64,000 bases of DNA, from NCBI GenBank assembly GCA_003240775.1, contig QFNI01000006.1, positions 57,530 through 121,529 on the forward strand, given 5' to 3'. Numbering within the stretch: position 1 is the stretch's first letter; each line of letters opens with the position of its first letter. The position numbers were made by a program, and so were the translations under genes. The stretch comes from Mesorhizobium amorphae. Lineage in GTDB: Bacteria > Pseudomonadota > Alphaproteobacteria > Rhizobiales > Rhizobiaceae. The notes beneath the pieces are model-generated. The model saw only the letters and a program-made list of their open reading frames with translations, ran no database searches and had not been told where the DNA came from. This document shows, piece after piece, positions 42,573 to 51,486 of this stretch.

Positions 42573-43286
42573 TCAAGGATTGGCAAAATGCCAGGCCAGG
42601 ATGGGCGGCATATGGGGCTTGAGGCGCTCGCTAACGGCGTCGGGCGCGCGGATCACCACTGCGCCCGCGATCTCTGGCTCGGATTCGGTCGCGATGAAGG
42701 CTTCCACGCGTGCGGCCAGGGCCTCCGCCGTCTCGCGGAAACGGTAGCGGCGGAAGATCACGGTGCCGTTGGGGCCGCTCCAGCAATGGTAGGCGGGCTC
42801 GGCTTCCCCCTCGTCGAGATCGATCCCCGTTTCTTCGCCGACCTCGCGGCGCATGTTGAAAGGCACGTCCACCTGGGCATCGCGGAAATCCACCGGCTCG
42901 AAGGATCCGGCCGCGAAATACACATCGCCCGCGTTCACCGTGTGGCTCGCCATGCGGATGGCGAGAAGCGCGCCGTCGGAGCCAACGGGAACGGCATGGG
43001 CGAAGCAGTGTTCGGCGCTCGGGATGGGCCGCATTCTCCGCCAGAGCAGAAAGGCCGAATAGCGCACGATGTGAGCGTGGCCTGACAGGACACCGTCCGC
43101 ATAGGCGAGCGATGCGAGCAGCGCCACCTCCCCGTCGAAGACAGCGGGGTTGGCATCCGTTTCTCGCTTCCAGTTCTCGACGATGGCCGCCTCATGCTCG
43201 AGCACGAAGGGGTGAGGCCCGGTGTCCAGGCGCACGTCGATACGGTGGACCGGCAGCACTTCCCCGCGTGGAATGGCGAAATTCAT
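42573..43286 (-). CDS. NUDIX-domain protein with partial Nudix box
   Basis: A 237-residue protein whose second half resembles NUDIX hydrolases: MRREVGEETGIDLDEGEAEPAYH matches the REUxEExGU part of the Nudix box, but the expected Gly-x5-Glu upstream is not at normal spacing, so catalysis is uncertain. The first half (HPFVLEHEAAIVENWKRETD) is typical of the rhizobial NUDIX proteins of this length. ATG 43286 is taken; a GTG eight codons earlier exists. It lies 100 bases upstream of tRNA-Lys. Confidence 0.75.
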   Translation of the reverse strand: MNFAIPRGEVLPVHRIDVRLDTGPHPFVLEHEAAIVENWKRETDANPAVFDGEVALLASLAYADGVLSGHAHIVRYSAFLLWRRMRPIPSAEHCFAHAVPVGSDGALLAIRMASHTVNAGDVYFAAGSFEPVDFRDAQVDVPFNMRREVGEETGIDLDEGEAEPAYHCWSGPNGTVIFRRYRFRETAEALAARVEAFIATESEPEIAGAVVIRAPDAVSERLKPHMPPILAWHFANP

Positions 43287-43437
43287 GGCTCGGGATGCTC
43301 CATCGGGCACACGGTTCGGTCGCTCGGCACGGTTACTGGAACGTTTCCGTTCAGGCTCCGTTCATGGCGCAAGCGTGAGTTTCACTCTCATGGCCGCCTT
43401 CGCGCGGCTCCTCAACGCTTTGTGGGAGACCATGAAC

Positions 43438-43950
43438 ATGAAATCCTTTTTTGCCTCCATGCGCAAAGGGGTTCTGGCATTTGGCCTGTCCTTTGCAACT
43501 GCAGTTCCATTGGTGGCAGCCCCGGCTGCCGCAGCGCCTCGCGCGCCTGTGGCGCAGCCGAGCGTGCCCGCAGTGGCGAGCGACGTGATCCAGGTTCAGG
43601 ATCGCCGCTGGCGCCGTGGCTACGACCGTGGATACCGCCGCGGCTATGATCGCGGCTGGCGTCGTGACTATCGGCGTGATTACCGACGCGATTATCGCCG
43701 GCGCGACCGCGCGGCTGCCGCCGCGATCGGCCTGGGCCTCGGCCTCGGCGCCTTGGCTCTCGCCAACCGCGACCGTTACTACTACGCCGAGCCGCGCTAT
43801 GTGGCGCCCCCGCGCCGCGTTTATCGCGGTGGCGTGTCCAACGCCCATGTGGACTGGTGCTACAACCGCTACCGGTCTTATCGGGCCTCCGACAACACCT
43901 TCCAGCCCTACAACGGCCCACGCCGCTTCTGCTACTCGCCCTACGGCTGA
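43438..43950 (+). CDS. BA14K-family exported protein
   Basis: A 170-residue precursor with signal peptide (GVLAFGLSFATAVPLVAAPAAA), then an Arg/Tyr/Asp repeat (RGYDRGYRRGYDRGWRRD and further RRDY units, about residues 56-85), a hydrophobic glycine-rich patch (AAAAIGLGLGLGALALA) and the BA14K signature HVDWCYNRYRSYRASDNTFQ at the C-terminus. BA14K of Brucella is an immunoreactive lectin-like membrane protein. ATG 43438 has GGAG nine bases upstream; the preceding ATG (43432) is only three bases from it. Confidence 0.88.
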   Translation: MKSFFASMRKGVLAFGLSFATAVPLVAAPAAAAPRAPVAQPSVPAVASDVIQVQDRRWRRGYDRGYRRGYDRGWRRDYRRDYRRDYRRRDRAAAAAIGLGLGLGALALANRDRYYYAEPRYVAPPRRVYRGGVSNAHVDWCYNRYRSYRASDNTFQPYNGPRRFCYSPYG

Positions 43951-43974
43951 ACTGTGTAGCACTGGAAACAAAAA

Positions 43975-43999
43975 AGCCCGGGATCGCTCCCGGGCTTTT
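43975..43999 (+). terminator. Bidirectional rho-independent terminator between BA14K and ilvC genes
   Basis: AGCCCGGGA, loop TCGC and TCCCGGGCT form a 9-bp stem flanked by A-run on the left and T-run on the right, so it can stop transcripts from both convergent genes. Confidence 0.92.
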
Positions 44000-44009
44000 T
44001 CTTTGGGCC

Positions 44010-45029
44010 TCAGTTCTTGGCCTTGTCGACCAGCTTGTTCTTGGCGATCCACGGCATCATGCCGCGCAGCTTTTCGCCGACCTGCTCGATCTGGTGATTG
44101 TCGTTCATGCGGCGGATGCCCTTGAAACGAGCTGCGCCCGAACGGTATTCCTGCATCCACTCCGACGTGAACTTGCCCGACTGGATGTCGTGCAGAACGC
44201 GTTTCATCTCGGCCTTGGTCTCTTCCGTGATGATGCGGGGGCCGGTCACATACTCGCCCCACTCGGCAGTGTTCGAGATCGAGTAGTTCATGTTGGCGAT
44301 GCCGCCTTCGTAGATCAGGTCCACGATCAGCTTCACTTCGTGCAAGCACTCGAAATAGGCCATCTCGGGCGCGTAGCCGGCTTCCACCAGCGTCTCGAAG
44401 CCAGCGCGGATCAGCTCGACCAAGCCACCGCAGAGCACGACCTGCTCGCCGAAAAGATCGGTCTCGCACTCTTCCTTGAAGTTGGTCTCGATGATGCCCG
44501 AACGGCCGCCGCCGACGCCCGAGGCGTAGGAGAGCGCGACATCCAAGGCGTTGCCCGAGGCATCCTGATGGACGGCCACGAGGCATGGCACGCCGCCGCC
44601 CTTCTCATACTCGCCGCGCACCGTGTGGCCGGGGCCCTTGGGCGCGATCATGAGGACGTCGACCGATGCCTTGGGCTCGATCAGGCCGAAATGCACGTTG
44701 AGGCCGTGCGCGAAGGCGATGGCCGCGCCGTCGCGGATGTTGGGGGCGATCTCGTTCTTGTAGATGTCGGCCTGAAGCTCGTCGGGCGTAGCCATCATCA
44801 TCAGGTCGGCCCAGGCCGCGACTTCAGCGACCGTCATCACCTTGAGGCCGTCGGCCTCGACTTTCTTGGCGGTGGGCGAACCGGCCTTCAGGCCGATGGC
44901 GATGCCTTCCACACCGGAATCCTTCAGGTTCAGCGCATGCGCGCGGCCCTGGCTGCCATAGCCGATGATGGCAACCTTCTTGCCCTTGAGGAGATTGAGG
45001 TCGGCATCCCGATCATAATAAACGCGCAT
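44010..45029 (-). CDS. ilvC: Ketol-acid reductoisomerase (class I)
   Basis: Second step of branched-chain amino-acid synthesis: isomerisation and NADPH reduction of acetolactate or acetohydroxybutyrate. The 339-residue length fits the short class I form. The NADPH motif GYGSQGRAHA starts at residue 23; metal and substrate residues appear in the C-terminal knotted domain (ETNFKEECETDLFGEQ, GGLVELIRAGFETLVEAGY, YFECLHEVKLIVDL). It follows a TetR gene by nine bases, so the two are cotranscribed. Confidence 0.97.
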   Translation of the reverse strand: MRVYYDRDADLNLLKGKKVAIIGYGSQGRAHALNLKDSGVEGIAIGLKAGSPTAKKVEADGLKVMTVAEVAAWADLMMMATPDELQADIYKNEIAPNIRDGAAIAFAHGLNVHFGLIEPKASVDVLMIAPKGPGHTVRGEYEKGGGVPCLVAVHQDASGNALDVALSYASGVGGGRSGIIETNFKEECETDLFGEQVVLCGGLVELIRAGFETLVEAGYAPEMAYFECLHEVKLIVDLIYEGGIANMNYSISNTAEWGEYVTGPRIITEETKAEMKRVLHDIQSGKFTSEWMQEYRSGAARFKGIRRMNDNHQIEQVGEKLRGMMPWIAKNKLVDKAKN

Positions 45030-45038
45030 GGTTTCCTC

Positions 45039-45674
45039 TCACATTGCGTTGGTTGGCTGGGTTTCTTCGGGCGCTGCATGAAGCGCCAGAAACTGGTCGG
45101 TGGCCGCTTTCGCGTCACGGCCCACGTCGATGTCGAGCCGGTCGCCCAGCAGGAGCCTGATCTGCACGTCGCGCGCGACCAGGCCGAAGAATGTGCGGAA
45201 GGCTTCTTCCGCATCGCGGAAGCGCACGAGGCCAGCAGCGCGCGCGGCTTCCAGCACGGGCTTGAGCCGGGCGGCGAGCGCGAAACGCCCGTTATCGAGG
45301 ACGATCCGTCCGAGATTGCCCTTGGCGGATGCCGCGTGGCTGACGGCAATGCGGTTCAGCGCGATCGAAGTGTCGCTCGAGATCACGCGCAGCCAGTCGG
45401 CGGCAAAGGTTTCCAGGTTCTCGCGCAGGTTCGCGGCATCGAGCGCCAACCGTTCGTCCCGCCCTGCCCGCACCTTGGACGCCTGGAGGCGGACGGTGGC
45501 GACGAGCAACCCGTCACGGCCGCCGAACCACTTGTAGAGCGTTTCCTTGGAACAGTTCGCCCGGCGCGCCACTGCGGACATTGTGAGCGCATCGCCTTCT
45601 TCGACGAGCAGGTGGAGGACGGTGTCGAGCACCGCCTCCTGCCGTTCGCTGAATTGGGGTTGCGCAGATGTCAT
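45039..45674 (-). CDS. TetR-family regulator upstream of ilvC
   Basis: A 211-residue regulator: N-terminal HTH (TMSAVARRANCSKETLYKWFGGRDGLLVATV, about residues 34-64) and an all-helical ligand domain. It is cotranscribed with ilvC and a perfect palindrome lies 14 bases upstream of its start, so it may repress itself and ilvC. The signal is unknown; a branched-chain intermediate is a reasonable guess only. Confidence 0.9.
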   Translation of the reverse strand: MTSAQPQFSERQEAVLDTVLHLLVEEGDALTMSAVARRANCSKETLYKWFGGRDGLLVATVRLQASKVRAGRDERLALDAANLRENLETFAADWLRVISSDTSIALNRIAVSHAASAKGNLGRIVLDNGRFALAARLKPVLEAARAAGLVRFRDAEEAFRTFFGLVARDVQIRLLLGDRLDIDVGRDAKAATDQFLALHAAPEETQPTNAM

Positions 45675-45687
45675 CGCCGTCAGGTGT

Positions 45688-45702
45688 ACCGTACGTTACG
45701 GT
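45688..45702 (-). promoter_or_regulatory. Putative TetR operator upstream of tetR-ilvC
   Basis: ACCGTA-CGT-TACGGT is a perfect 6-3-6 palindrome located 14 bases before the tetR ATG, where it would overlap the transcript start. Confidence 0.65.
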
Positions 45703-45755
45703 TCCCCTATCGTTCGAGGAATGAGAATGCAAGCGTTGTAGCGGTCCGCGCAGTG

Positions 45756-47015
45756 TTAAATTTCCGGCTGCCGCCGGTTTGCGCGGATGTGATTCCAGTC
45801 GGGCTCAGCGAGACCGGCAGGCGAGAAGGGATCGAGAAGCGTGCCGGATACCACGGCCTGGAGCAGCCTGGGCGTGGGCGGCATCTTCGCGAGATGGGCG
45901 ACCACCCGATCCCGCACCCACGGCAGGACGCGGCTGTCGCTCTGATAGAAGGGCGTGAAGGCGAGCGACAGCAACTGGAAGAGCCGCACATGCCAGCGGC
46001 GGGCGGCGCTGTAGCGGGCTAGGCCATCTGCCAGATCGGCGCCCGTCTTGAGGGCATGGACAAGGGTCGCCGCATCCAGCAGCGCCATGTTGGCGCCCTG
46101 CCCGAGCTGCGGGCTCGTGGCATGTGCCGAGTCTCCGATCACGGCCAGCCCGCGCGCGGCAGGGCTGACCAGCGTGTGGTGCGCGTAGCGTGCGAGGGTC
46201 AATTGGTCGAAGGATGTGACTTGGTCCGCGTAGGCTGCAGCTTCAGGCCAGATGCGCGTCACGCGCGTCTTCCACGCTTCGATCCCCTGCCCGCGCACGG
46301 CGTCCACCTCAGCGGGCTTGAAACTCCAGAAGAACGCTGCGAGCTTCTCTCCATCGGGCTTCGCGCGGCCGATCGGCAGGACGCCGATCATCACCGCGGC
46401 CCGCTGGTAGCGCTGCGTCAGCGCATGCGGATCGAAAGCGCCCTCCCGCCACGGCAGCGAGGCCCAAAATGCCCCGTAGGCCAGTGTGCGCGGCGCACGT
46501 CCGCCATCAAGTTCTGCGCGCAGCGGGGACCGCGATCCACCGGCATCGACCAGGAGGTCGAACGGCCCGATCCGCCTGCCGCCCTCCGTCATAAGATAGC
46601 TCGGGCCGTCACCTTCCCGCCCGGTGATGGTGGTTCCGGCCTCGATCACAAGGCCCTCATCGCGCGCTGCATCGAGAAGTGTGCCGTGAAGTGCCGCGCG
46701 ATGGACCGCGAGGCCGAACCGCCCCGTGCCGCCTGCCGCGTAGCGCACGTCGAGCACGGTGCGGCCCGTCCGTGCATCAGCGCCGTGCAGCCGGTCGATC
46801 CGGCTGCCGAGTGACAGCATTGTGGGCAGGAGGGCGAGCTGGTCGAGAACCGCGAGCCCGGTCGGCTGAAGGATCAGGCCCGAACCGACCGGCTGAGGTG
46901 TCTCGAAGCGCTCAAAGAGCGAAACGCGATGCCCGGCCCGCGAAAGCAGAAGTGCGGCAGCCAAGCCTGCGGGGCCGGCGCCCGCGATGCCGATCTCAAG
47001 CCGTGGCGACCTCAA
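45756..47015 (-). CDS. FAD-dependent monooxygenase
   Basis: A PHBH-fold flavoprotein of about 419 residues: Rossmann motif IGIAGAGPAGLAAALLLSRA at the N-terminus, SGLILQPTGLAVLDQLALL, the DG-type LLVDAGGSRSPLRAEL and FAD motif GDSAHATSPQLGQGANMALLDA near residue 290. The C-terminal 100 residues are longer than in UbiH-type enzymes. The substrate is unknown. No ATG precedes the Rossmann motif within a sensible distance; TTG 47015 is used, 17 bases after the kup stop, but the ribosome binding site is poor and the start is uncertain. Confidence 0.8.
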   Translation of the reverse strand: MRSPRLEIGIAGAGPAGLAAALLLSRAGHRVSLFERFETPQPVGSGLILQPTGLAVLDQLALLPTMLSLGSRIDRLHGADARTGRTVLDVRYAAGGTGRFGLAVHRAALHGTLLDAARDEGLVIEAGTTITGREGDGPSYLMTEGGRRIGPFDLLVDAGGSRSPLRAELDGGRAPRTLAYGAFWASLPWREGAFDPHALTQRYQRAAVMIGVLPIGRAKPDGEKLAAFFWSFKPAEVDAVRGQGIEAWKTRVTRIWPEAAAYADQVTSFDQLTLARYAHHTLVSPAARGLAVIGDSAHATSPQLGQGANMALLDAATLVHALKTGADLADGLARYSAARRWHVRLFQLLSLAFTPFYQSDSRVLPWVRDRVVAHLAKMPPTPRLLQAVVSGTLLDPFSPAGLAEPDWNHIRANRRQPEI

Positions 47016-47031
47016 GGCGCGGAACTGCGTA

Positions 47032-48942
47032 TCAGATCGCCACCTGCGTCCCGATCTCGACCACGCGGCCGGTTGGGATCTGGAAATACTCGGTCGCATC
47101 GGCCGCCGTGCGCGCAAGCCCGATGAAGAGCCTGTCCTGCCACATCGGCATGCCCGAAGTGGAGGCTGCCTTGAACGATCGGCGCGACAGGAAGAAGGAC
47201 GTCGTCATGATGTCGAACTTCCAACCCTGCTTGCGGCAGATCACGAGCGCACGGGGGATGTTGGGCTGCTCCATGTAGCCGAAATGCATCTGCACGCGCA
47301 TGAAGAGGTCGTTCACGTGCTCGATCTTCACCCGCTCGCTTTCGGGCACGCGCGGCGCCTGGGCCGTCACCACCGACAGGATCACGTTGCGCTCGTGCAG
47401 CACCTTGTAGTGCTTGAGGCTGTGCAACAGCGCGGTCGGCGCGCTCGCCGGATCGCTCGTGAGGAACACGGCCGTGCCCTGCACCAGATGCGGCGGCTTG
47501 CGGGCGAGGTTCTCGGTCAGGACGTCGAAGGGAATCTCGCTCTTGCGCGTCTTCTCGAAGAGGTAGCGCGTGCCGCGAACCCAGGTCCACATGATCACGG
47601 CGATCACGACGGCAACCAGCACCGAGACCCAGCCGCCATCATGGATCTTGGCGACGTTGGCCAGGAAGAAGGCGCCGTCGAGGGCTGCGAAGGCGATGGC
47701 CAGGAGGGCCGCGAGCGCCACGTTCCACTTCCAATCGTGCCGCATGACGATGAAGAGCAGCGCGGTCGTCGACAGCATCACGCCGGTGACCGAGATGCCG
47801 TAGGCCGAGGCGAGCGACGAGGATTCGCCGAAGCCCACCACCAGCATCATCACGCCGAGTGCGAGGAGCAGGTTGATGCGCGGCATGTAGATCTGGCCCG
47901 ACTGCGTTTCGGACGTGTGCTGCACTTCGAAGCGCGGCAGGAGGTTGAGCTGCACCGCCTGCCGCGCGAGCGAGAAGGCGCCGGTGATCACGGCCTGACT
48001 CGCGATCACGGTGGCGACGGTGGTGACCAGCACGCCGGGGATCAGGAACCAGGACGGCATCATCTCGTAGAATGGGTTGGTCGGCACACCGCCATGCGAC
48101 AGCACGAAGGCGCCCTGCCCGAAATAGTTGAGCAGCAGCGCGGGAAACACGAAGGCGAGCCAAGTCGTGATGATGGGCCGGCGGCCGAAATGCCCGAGAT
48201 CCACGTAGAGCGCCTCGGCGCCCGTCACGGCCAAAAACACCGCGCCGATGGTGATGAAGGCAAGTTCGGGCTGCGCGGTGAGATAGGCGATCGCGTAATA
48301 CGGGTTGAGCGCGTAGAGCACCTCCGGCGCATCGAAGATGTGATAAAGGCCGAGCGCACCCAGCATCGTGAACCACAGCGCCATCACCGGCCCGAAGACG
48401 CGCGCAACCTTGGCGGTGCCAAGCCGCTGCACGGCGAAGATCACGGACAAGATCACCAGCGTGATCAGCTCGACATAGGGGTCGAAGGCCGGCGTGATGA
48501 GCTTCATGCCCTCCACGGCCGACAGGACGGAGATGGCGGGCGTGATGATGGCGTCACCGAAGAAGAGTGCCGCGCCGATGATGCCGACGGCCAGGATCAT
48601 GCCCGATCCCCGCGCATAGCAGGCGCGCGCCAAGGCCATCAGAGACAGCGTTCCGCCTTCGCCGTTGTTGTCGGCCCTCATCACGAAGCCGACATATTTG
48701 ACGGTGACGATCAGCGTCAGCGCCCAGACGATCATAGAGAGCACGCCCAGGATGTCGCTCGGCGACGGCACCTGGCCGTCGGAAGAGGCGGCGTGGAGCG
48801 CTTCGCGAAAGGCGTAGATCGGGCTCGTGCCGATGTCGCCGAAGACGACACCGAGGGCTCCCAGCATCAGGCCCGCGGAGGAATGATGCGCGGCGGCGCC
48901 ATGCGCCTGCGGCGCAGCACCACCAGTGTCGGCAAGAGCCAT
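47032..48942 (-). CDS. kup: Low-affinity potassium transporter Kup
   Basis: Inner-membrane K+/H+ symporter. The 636-residue protein begins with LGALGVVFGDIGTSPIYAFREAL, the Kup signature, followed by about twelve membrane segments (to residue 450) and a soluble C-terminal domain (FLTSDPASAPTALLHSLKHYKVLHE). It precedes the flavin monooxygenase gene on the same strand. Confidence 0.96.
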   Translation of the reverse strand: MALADTGGAAPQAHGAAAHHSSAGLMLGALGVVFGDIGTSPIYAFREALHAASSDGQVPSPSDILGVLSMIVWALTLIVTVKYVGFVMRADNNGEGGTLSLMALARACYARGSGMILAVGIIGAALFFGDAIITPAISVLSAVEGMKLITPAFDPYVELITLVILSVIFAVQRLGTAKVARVFGPVMALWFTMLGALGLYHIFDAPEVLYALNPYYAIAYLTAQPELAFITIGAVFLAVTGAEALYVDLGHFGRRPIITTWLAFVFPALLLNYFGQGAFVLSHGGVPTNPFYEMMPSWFLIPGVLVTTVATVIASQAVITGAFSLARQAVQLNLLPRFEVQHTSETQSGQIYMPRINLLLALGVMMLVVGFGESSSLASAYGISVTGVMLSTTALLFIVMRHDWKWNVALAALLAIAFAALDGAFFLANVAKIHDGGWVSVLVAVVIAVIMWTWVRGTRYLFEKTRKSEIPFDVLTENLARKPPHLVQGTAVFLTSDPASAPTALLHSLKHYKVLHERNVILSVVTAQAPRVPESERVKIEHVNDLFMRVQMHFGYMEQPNIPRALVICRKQGWKFDIMTTSFFLSRRSFKAASTSGMPMWQDRLFIGLARTAADATEYFQIPTGRVVEIGTQVAI

Positions 48943-49085
48943 GGAGACAAAGGTCCCTGAGGAAAAAGCGCGGGAGAACTAGGCTTCTTCCAACGCTTTG
49001 GCAAATCCCGCGTTGCAACACGGGCGGACTGCCGATCAAGAATTGGGGAAGACGGGAAAAGAGATGGGAAGCGCGGCCGCTCCCG

Positions 49086-50219
49086 TCAACGCACCACGGT
49101 CAGCCGCTTCGCGGCGCGCGTGATGGCGGTGTAGAGCCAGCGCGTGCGCGTGTCCTTGAATGCCCAGCTTTCGTCGAACAGCACGACATCATCCCACTGC
49201 GAACCTTGGGCCTTGTGGACGGTCAGCGCGTAGCCGAAATCGAAATCGTCGTAGCGCTTGCGCTGCGCCCAGGCGATCTCGGTGTCGGGGTTCTCGAACG
49301 TGTCCTTCAACAGCTTGATCTTGGCCACGCCCCGGTCGGGATCGTCTTCTTCCGGTGCGACCAGGAGGTTGATGCCGGGCTTGGTGGTCTCGCGCGAAGC
49401 GGTCATCACCTTCCAGAGCGACCCGTTGAGCAGGCCCTTGGCAGGGTCGTTGCGCAGGCAGACGAGCTTGTCGCCGGCCTGGGGCACAGGCATGGAGAAG
49501 CCCTTCAGCTCGCGCAGCCGCCCGTTGTAGCGCTTGCGCGTGCGATTGGTGCCGACCAGCACCTGGTCGGCGGCGAGCACGAGGTCTCGGTTCACCTCGT
49601 CCTTGCCGATCACGCGCGCTTCCGTGCCATACTCCCCGTAAGCGAGCTCGCGGCCCTCGCGCACGTCGAGCGCCATGCGGATGATCGGGTTGTCACGCGC
49701 CTGGCGGTGGATTTCGGTCAGCAGGAAGTCCGGTTCCGCCTCGGTGAAGAAGCCGCCGCCTGAGATCGGTGGAAGCTGTCCGGGGTCGCCCAGAACCAGG
49801 ATCGGCGTGCCGAAGGTCAGGAGATCGCGGCCGAGCGCCTCGTCCACCATGGAGCACTCGTCGACCACGACGAGCTTCGCGCGACTGATCGGGCTTTGCC
49901 GGTTGAGTGCGAAGGTGGGCGACACAGAGGTCTTGCCCGTCGATTCGTCCTCGATGCTTTCCTCACCGCGCGGGCGATAGATCAGCGAATGGATGGTGCG
50001 GGCGTTGGTGGCGCCCTTGGACCGCAGCACCTGGGCTGCCTTGCCGGTGAAGGCCGCGAACTGCACGCCGCCGTCCACGCCTTCCGCGAAGTGACGCGCA
50101 AGCGTGGTCTTGCCCGTGCCGGCATAGCCGAACAGGCGGAAGATCCGCGGCCTTTCGCTGCCGTTGAGCCATCGGTCGACGGCTTTCAGCGCCTCGTCCT
50201 GCTGGGGGGAGAACTGCAT
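49086..50219 (-). CDS. RecD/Dda-like ATP-dependent DNA helicase
   Basis: A 377-residue superfamily 1B helicase: Walker A FGYAGTGKTTLARHFAEG near residue 30, VVVDECSMVDEALGRDLL (Walker B), VLGDPGQLPPISGGGFF (motif III), EIHRQARDNPI and the C-terminal UvrD_C_2 motif GYALTVHKAQGSQWDDVVLF. The size is that of single-protein Dda/RecD2-like enzymes, much shorter than RecD2. Probably acts alone in DNA repair or replication-fork restart; the function is inferred from family only. Confidence 0.88.
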   Translation of the reverse strand: MQFSPQQDEALKAVDRWLNGSERPRIFRLFGYAGTGKTTLARHFAEGVDGGVQFAAFTGKAAQVLRSKGATNARTIHSLIYRPRGEESIEDESTGKTSVSPTFALNRQSPISRAKLVVVDECSMVDEALGRDLLTFGTPILVLGDPGQLPPISGGGFFTEAEPDFLLTEIHRQARDNPIIRMALDVREGRELAYGEYGTEARVIGKDEVNRDLVLAADQVLVGTNRTRKRYNGRLRELKGFSMPVPQAGDKLVCLRNDPAKGLLNGSLWKVMTASRETTKPGINLLVAPEEDDPDRGVAKIKLLKDTFENPDTEIAWAQRKRYDDFDFGYALTVHKAQGSQWDDVVLFDESWAFKDTRTRWLYTAITRAAKRLTVVR

Positions 50220-50294
50220 GGGCCCTCATGGACAGGATTCGCGCCCGCCCCGCAAGGCTCGATGACCGGCAGCACTCCGCCGTGCGAGGCTGTC

Positions 50295-50891
50295 TCAGCG
50301 CAGCATCGGCACGAGCGACAGCACCAACAGCACGGCCATGGCGATGTTGAACCAGCGCAGCCTGACGGGATCGGCCAGGAACCCGCGCAGAGCCATGCCG
50401 AAGCCCGCCCAAGAAGACACACTCGGAAGGTTCACCGCGCCGAAAGCCAAACTGACGATCAGCACGGAAACGAAGGGTGATTTCGGGTCGGTGTAGATGG
50501 CCATGGCGGACACCGCCATCACCCAGGCCTTCGGGTTTACCCATTGAAAGGCGGCAGCCTCCAGAAATCGCATCGGGCGCCCCTTTGCCTGCCTGCCCTG
50601 CCCCGGCCCGCCCGACATCGCGATGCGCCAGGCGAGGTAGAGGAGGTAGGCCCCGCCTGCGAGCTTGAGCGTGGTGTGCAATTGGGGAAACGCCGTCAGC
50701 AATGCGCCGAGCCCGAGACCCACGCAAAGAAGCAGCACCGTGAAACCGATGCCGATTCCCAGCATGTGCGGGATCGTGCGCCGGAAGCCGAAATTCACGC
50801 CGGATGCGAGAAGCATCAGGTTGTTCGGCCCCGGCGTGATGGATGTCACGAACGCATAGGCGATCAGTGCCGCGAAGGTGTCGGACGACAT
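50295..50891 (-). CDS. LysE-family amino-acid exporter
   Basis: A 198-residue membrane protein with six predicted helices and the LysE/RhtB signature ITPGPNNLMLLASGVNFGFR at the N-terminus, followed by HMLGIGIGF and the AWRIAMSGGPGQGR loop. It begins seven bases after ilvN, so it is likely cotranscribed with ilvB-ilvN; that suggests, but does not prove, export of branched-chain amino acids or their analogues. Confidence 0.88.
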   Translation of the reverse strand: MSSDTFAALIAYAFVTSITPGPNNLMLLASGVNFGFRRTIPHMLGIGIGFTVLLLCVGLGLGALLTAFPQLHTTLKLAGGAYLLYLAWRIAMSGGPGQGRQAKGRPMRFLEAAAFQWVNPKAWVMAVSAMAIYTDPKSPFVSVLIVSLAFGAVNLPSVSSWAGFGMALRGFLADPVRLRWFNIAMAVLLVLSLVPMLR

Positions 50892-50898
50892 GACACGA

Positions 50899-51486
50899 TC
50901 ACGAGCGCGTCGAGACCATGCCCTGCGGCCCGCGGTTCATCGCGGCCACGCCCGTGCGGCACACTTCCACGAGACCCAGCGGCGCCATGATCGCGATGAA
51001 CTGCTCGATCTTGGAAACGGCGCCCGTGATTTCGAAGATGAAGTGCTCGGTGTTGGCGTCGATCACCTTGGCGCGGAACGCATCGCCCAGCCGCAGCGCC
51101 TCGACGCGGGCGTCTCCGGTGCCCGCGACCTTCACCAGAGCAAGCTCGCGCGCGAGCGGCTTGTCATGGCCGAGTTCGGCCGCGCGCATGGTGAGGTCCA
51201 CCACTTGGTGAACGGGCACGATGCGTTCGAGCTGGTTCTTGATCTGCTCGAGGATGTGCGGCGTGCCGCGCGTGACCACGGTGATGCGCGACAGGTGCTT
51301 CTGGTGCTCGGTCTCGGAAACCGTCAGGCTCTCGATGTTGTAGCCGCGCCCGGAAAACAGCCCGATCACGCGCGCGAGCACGCCGGGCTCATTGTCCACC
51401 AGCACCGACAAGGTGCGCGGCTCGGGCTTCTCGGTCTCGCTCGCGATGAAATAGGCGGAGCCGGAGGGTTGGTGTTGGGCGTTCAT
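50899..51486 (-). CDS. ilvN: Acetolactate synthase, regulatory (small) subunit
   Basis: Activates IlvB and confers valine feedback inhibition. The 195-residue protein has two ACT-like domains, the first with TLSVLVDNEPGVLARVIGLF and SRITVVTRGTPHILEQIKNQL, the second from about residue 95 to the end. The ATG overlaps the stop of a 23-codon frame after ilvB. SD-like AAGG lies 12 bases upstream. Confidence 0.96.
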   Translation of the reverse strand: MNAQHQPSGSAYFIASETEKPEPRTLSVLVDNEPGVLARVIGLFSGRGYNIESLTVSETEHQKHLSRITVVTRGTPHILEQIKNQLERIVPVHQVVDLTMRAAELGHDKPLARELALVKVAGTGDARVEALRLGDAFRAKVIDANTEHFIFEITGAVSKIEQFIAIMAPLGLVEVCRTGVAAMNRGPQGMVSTRS

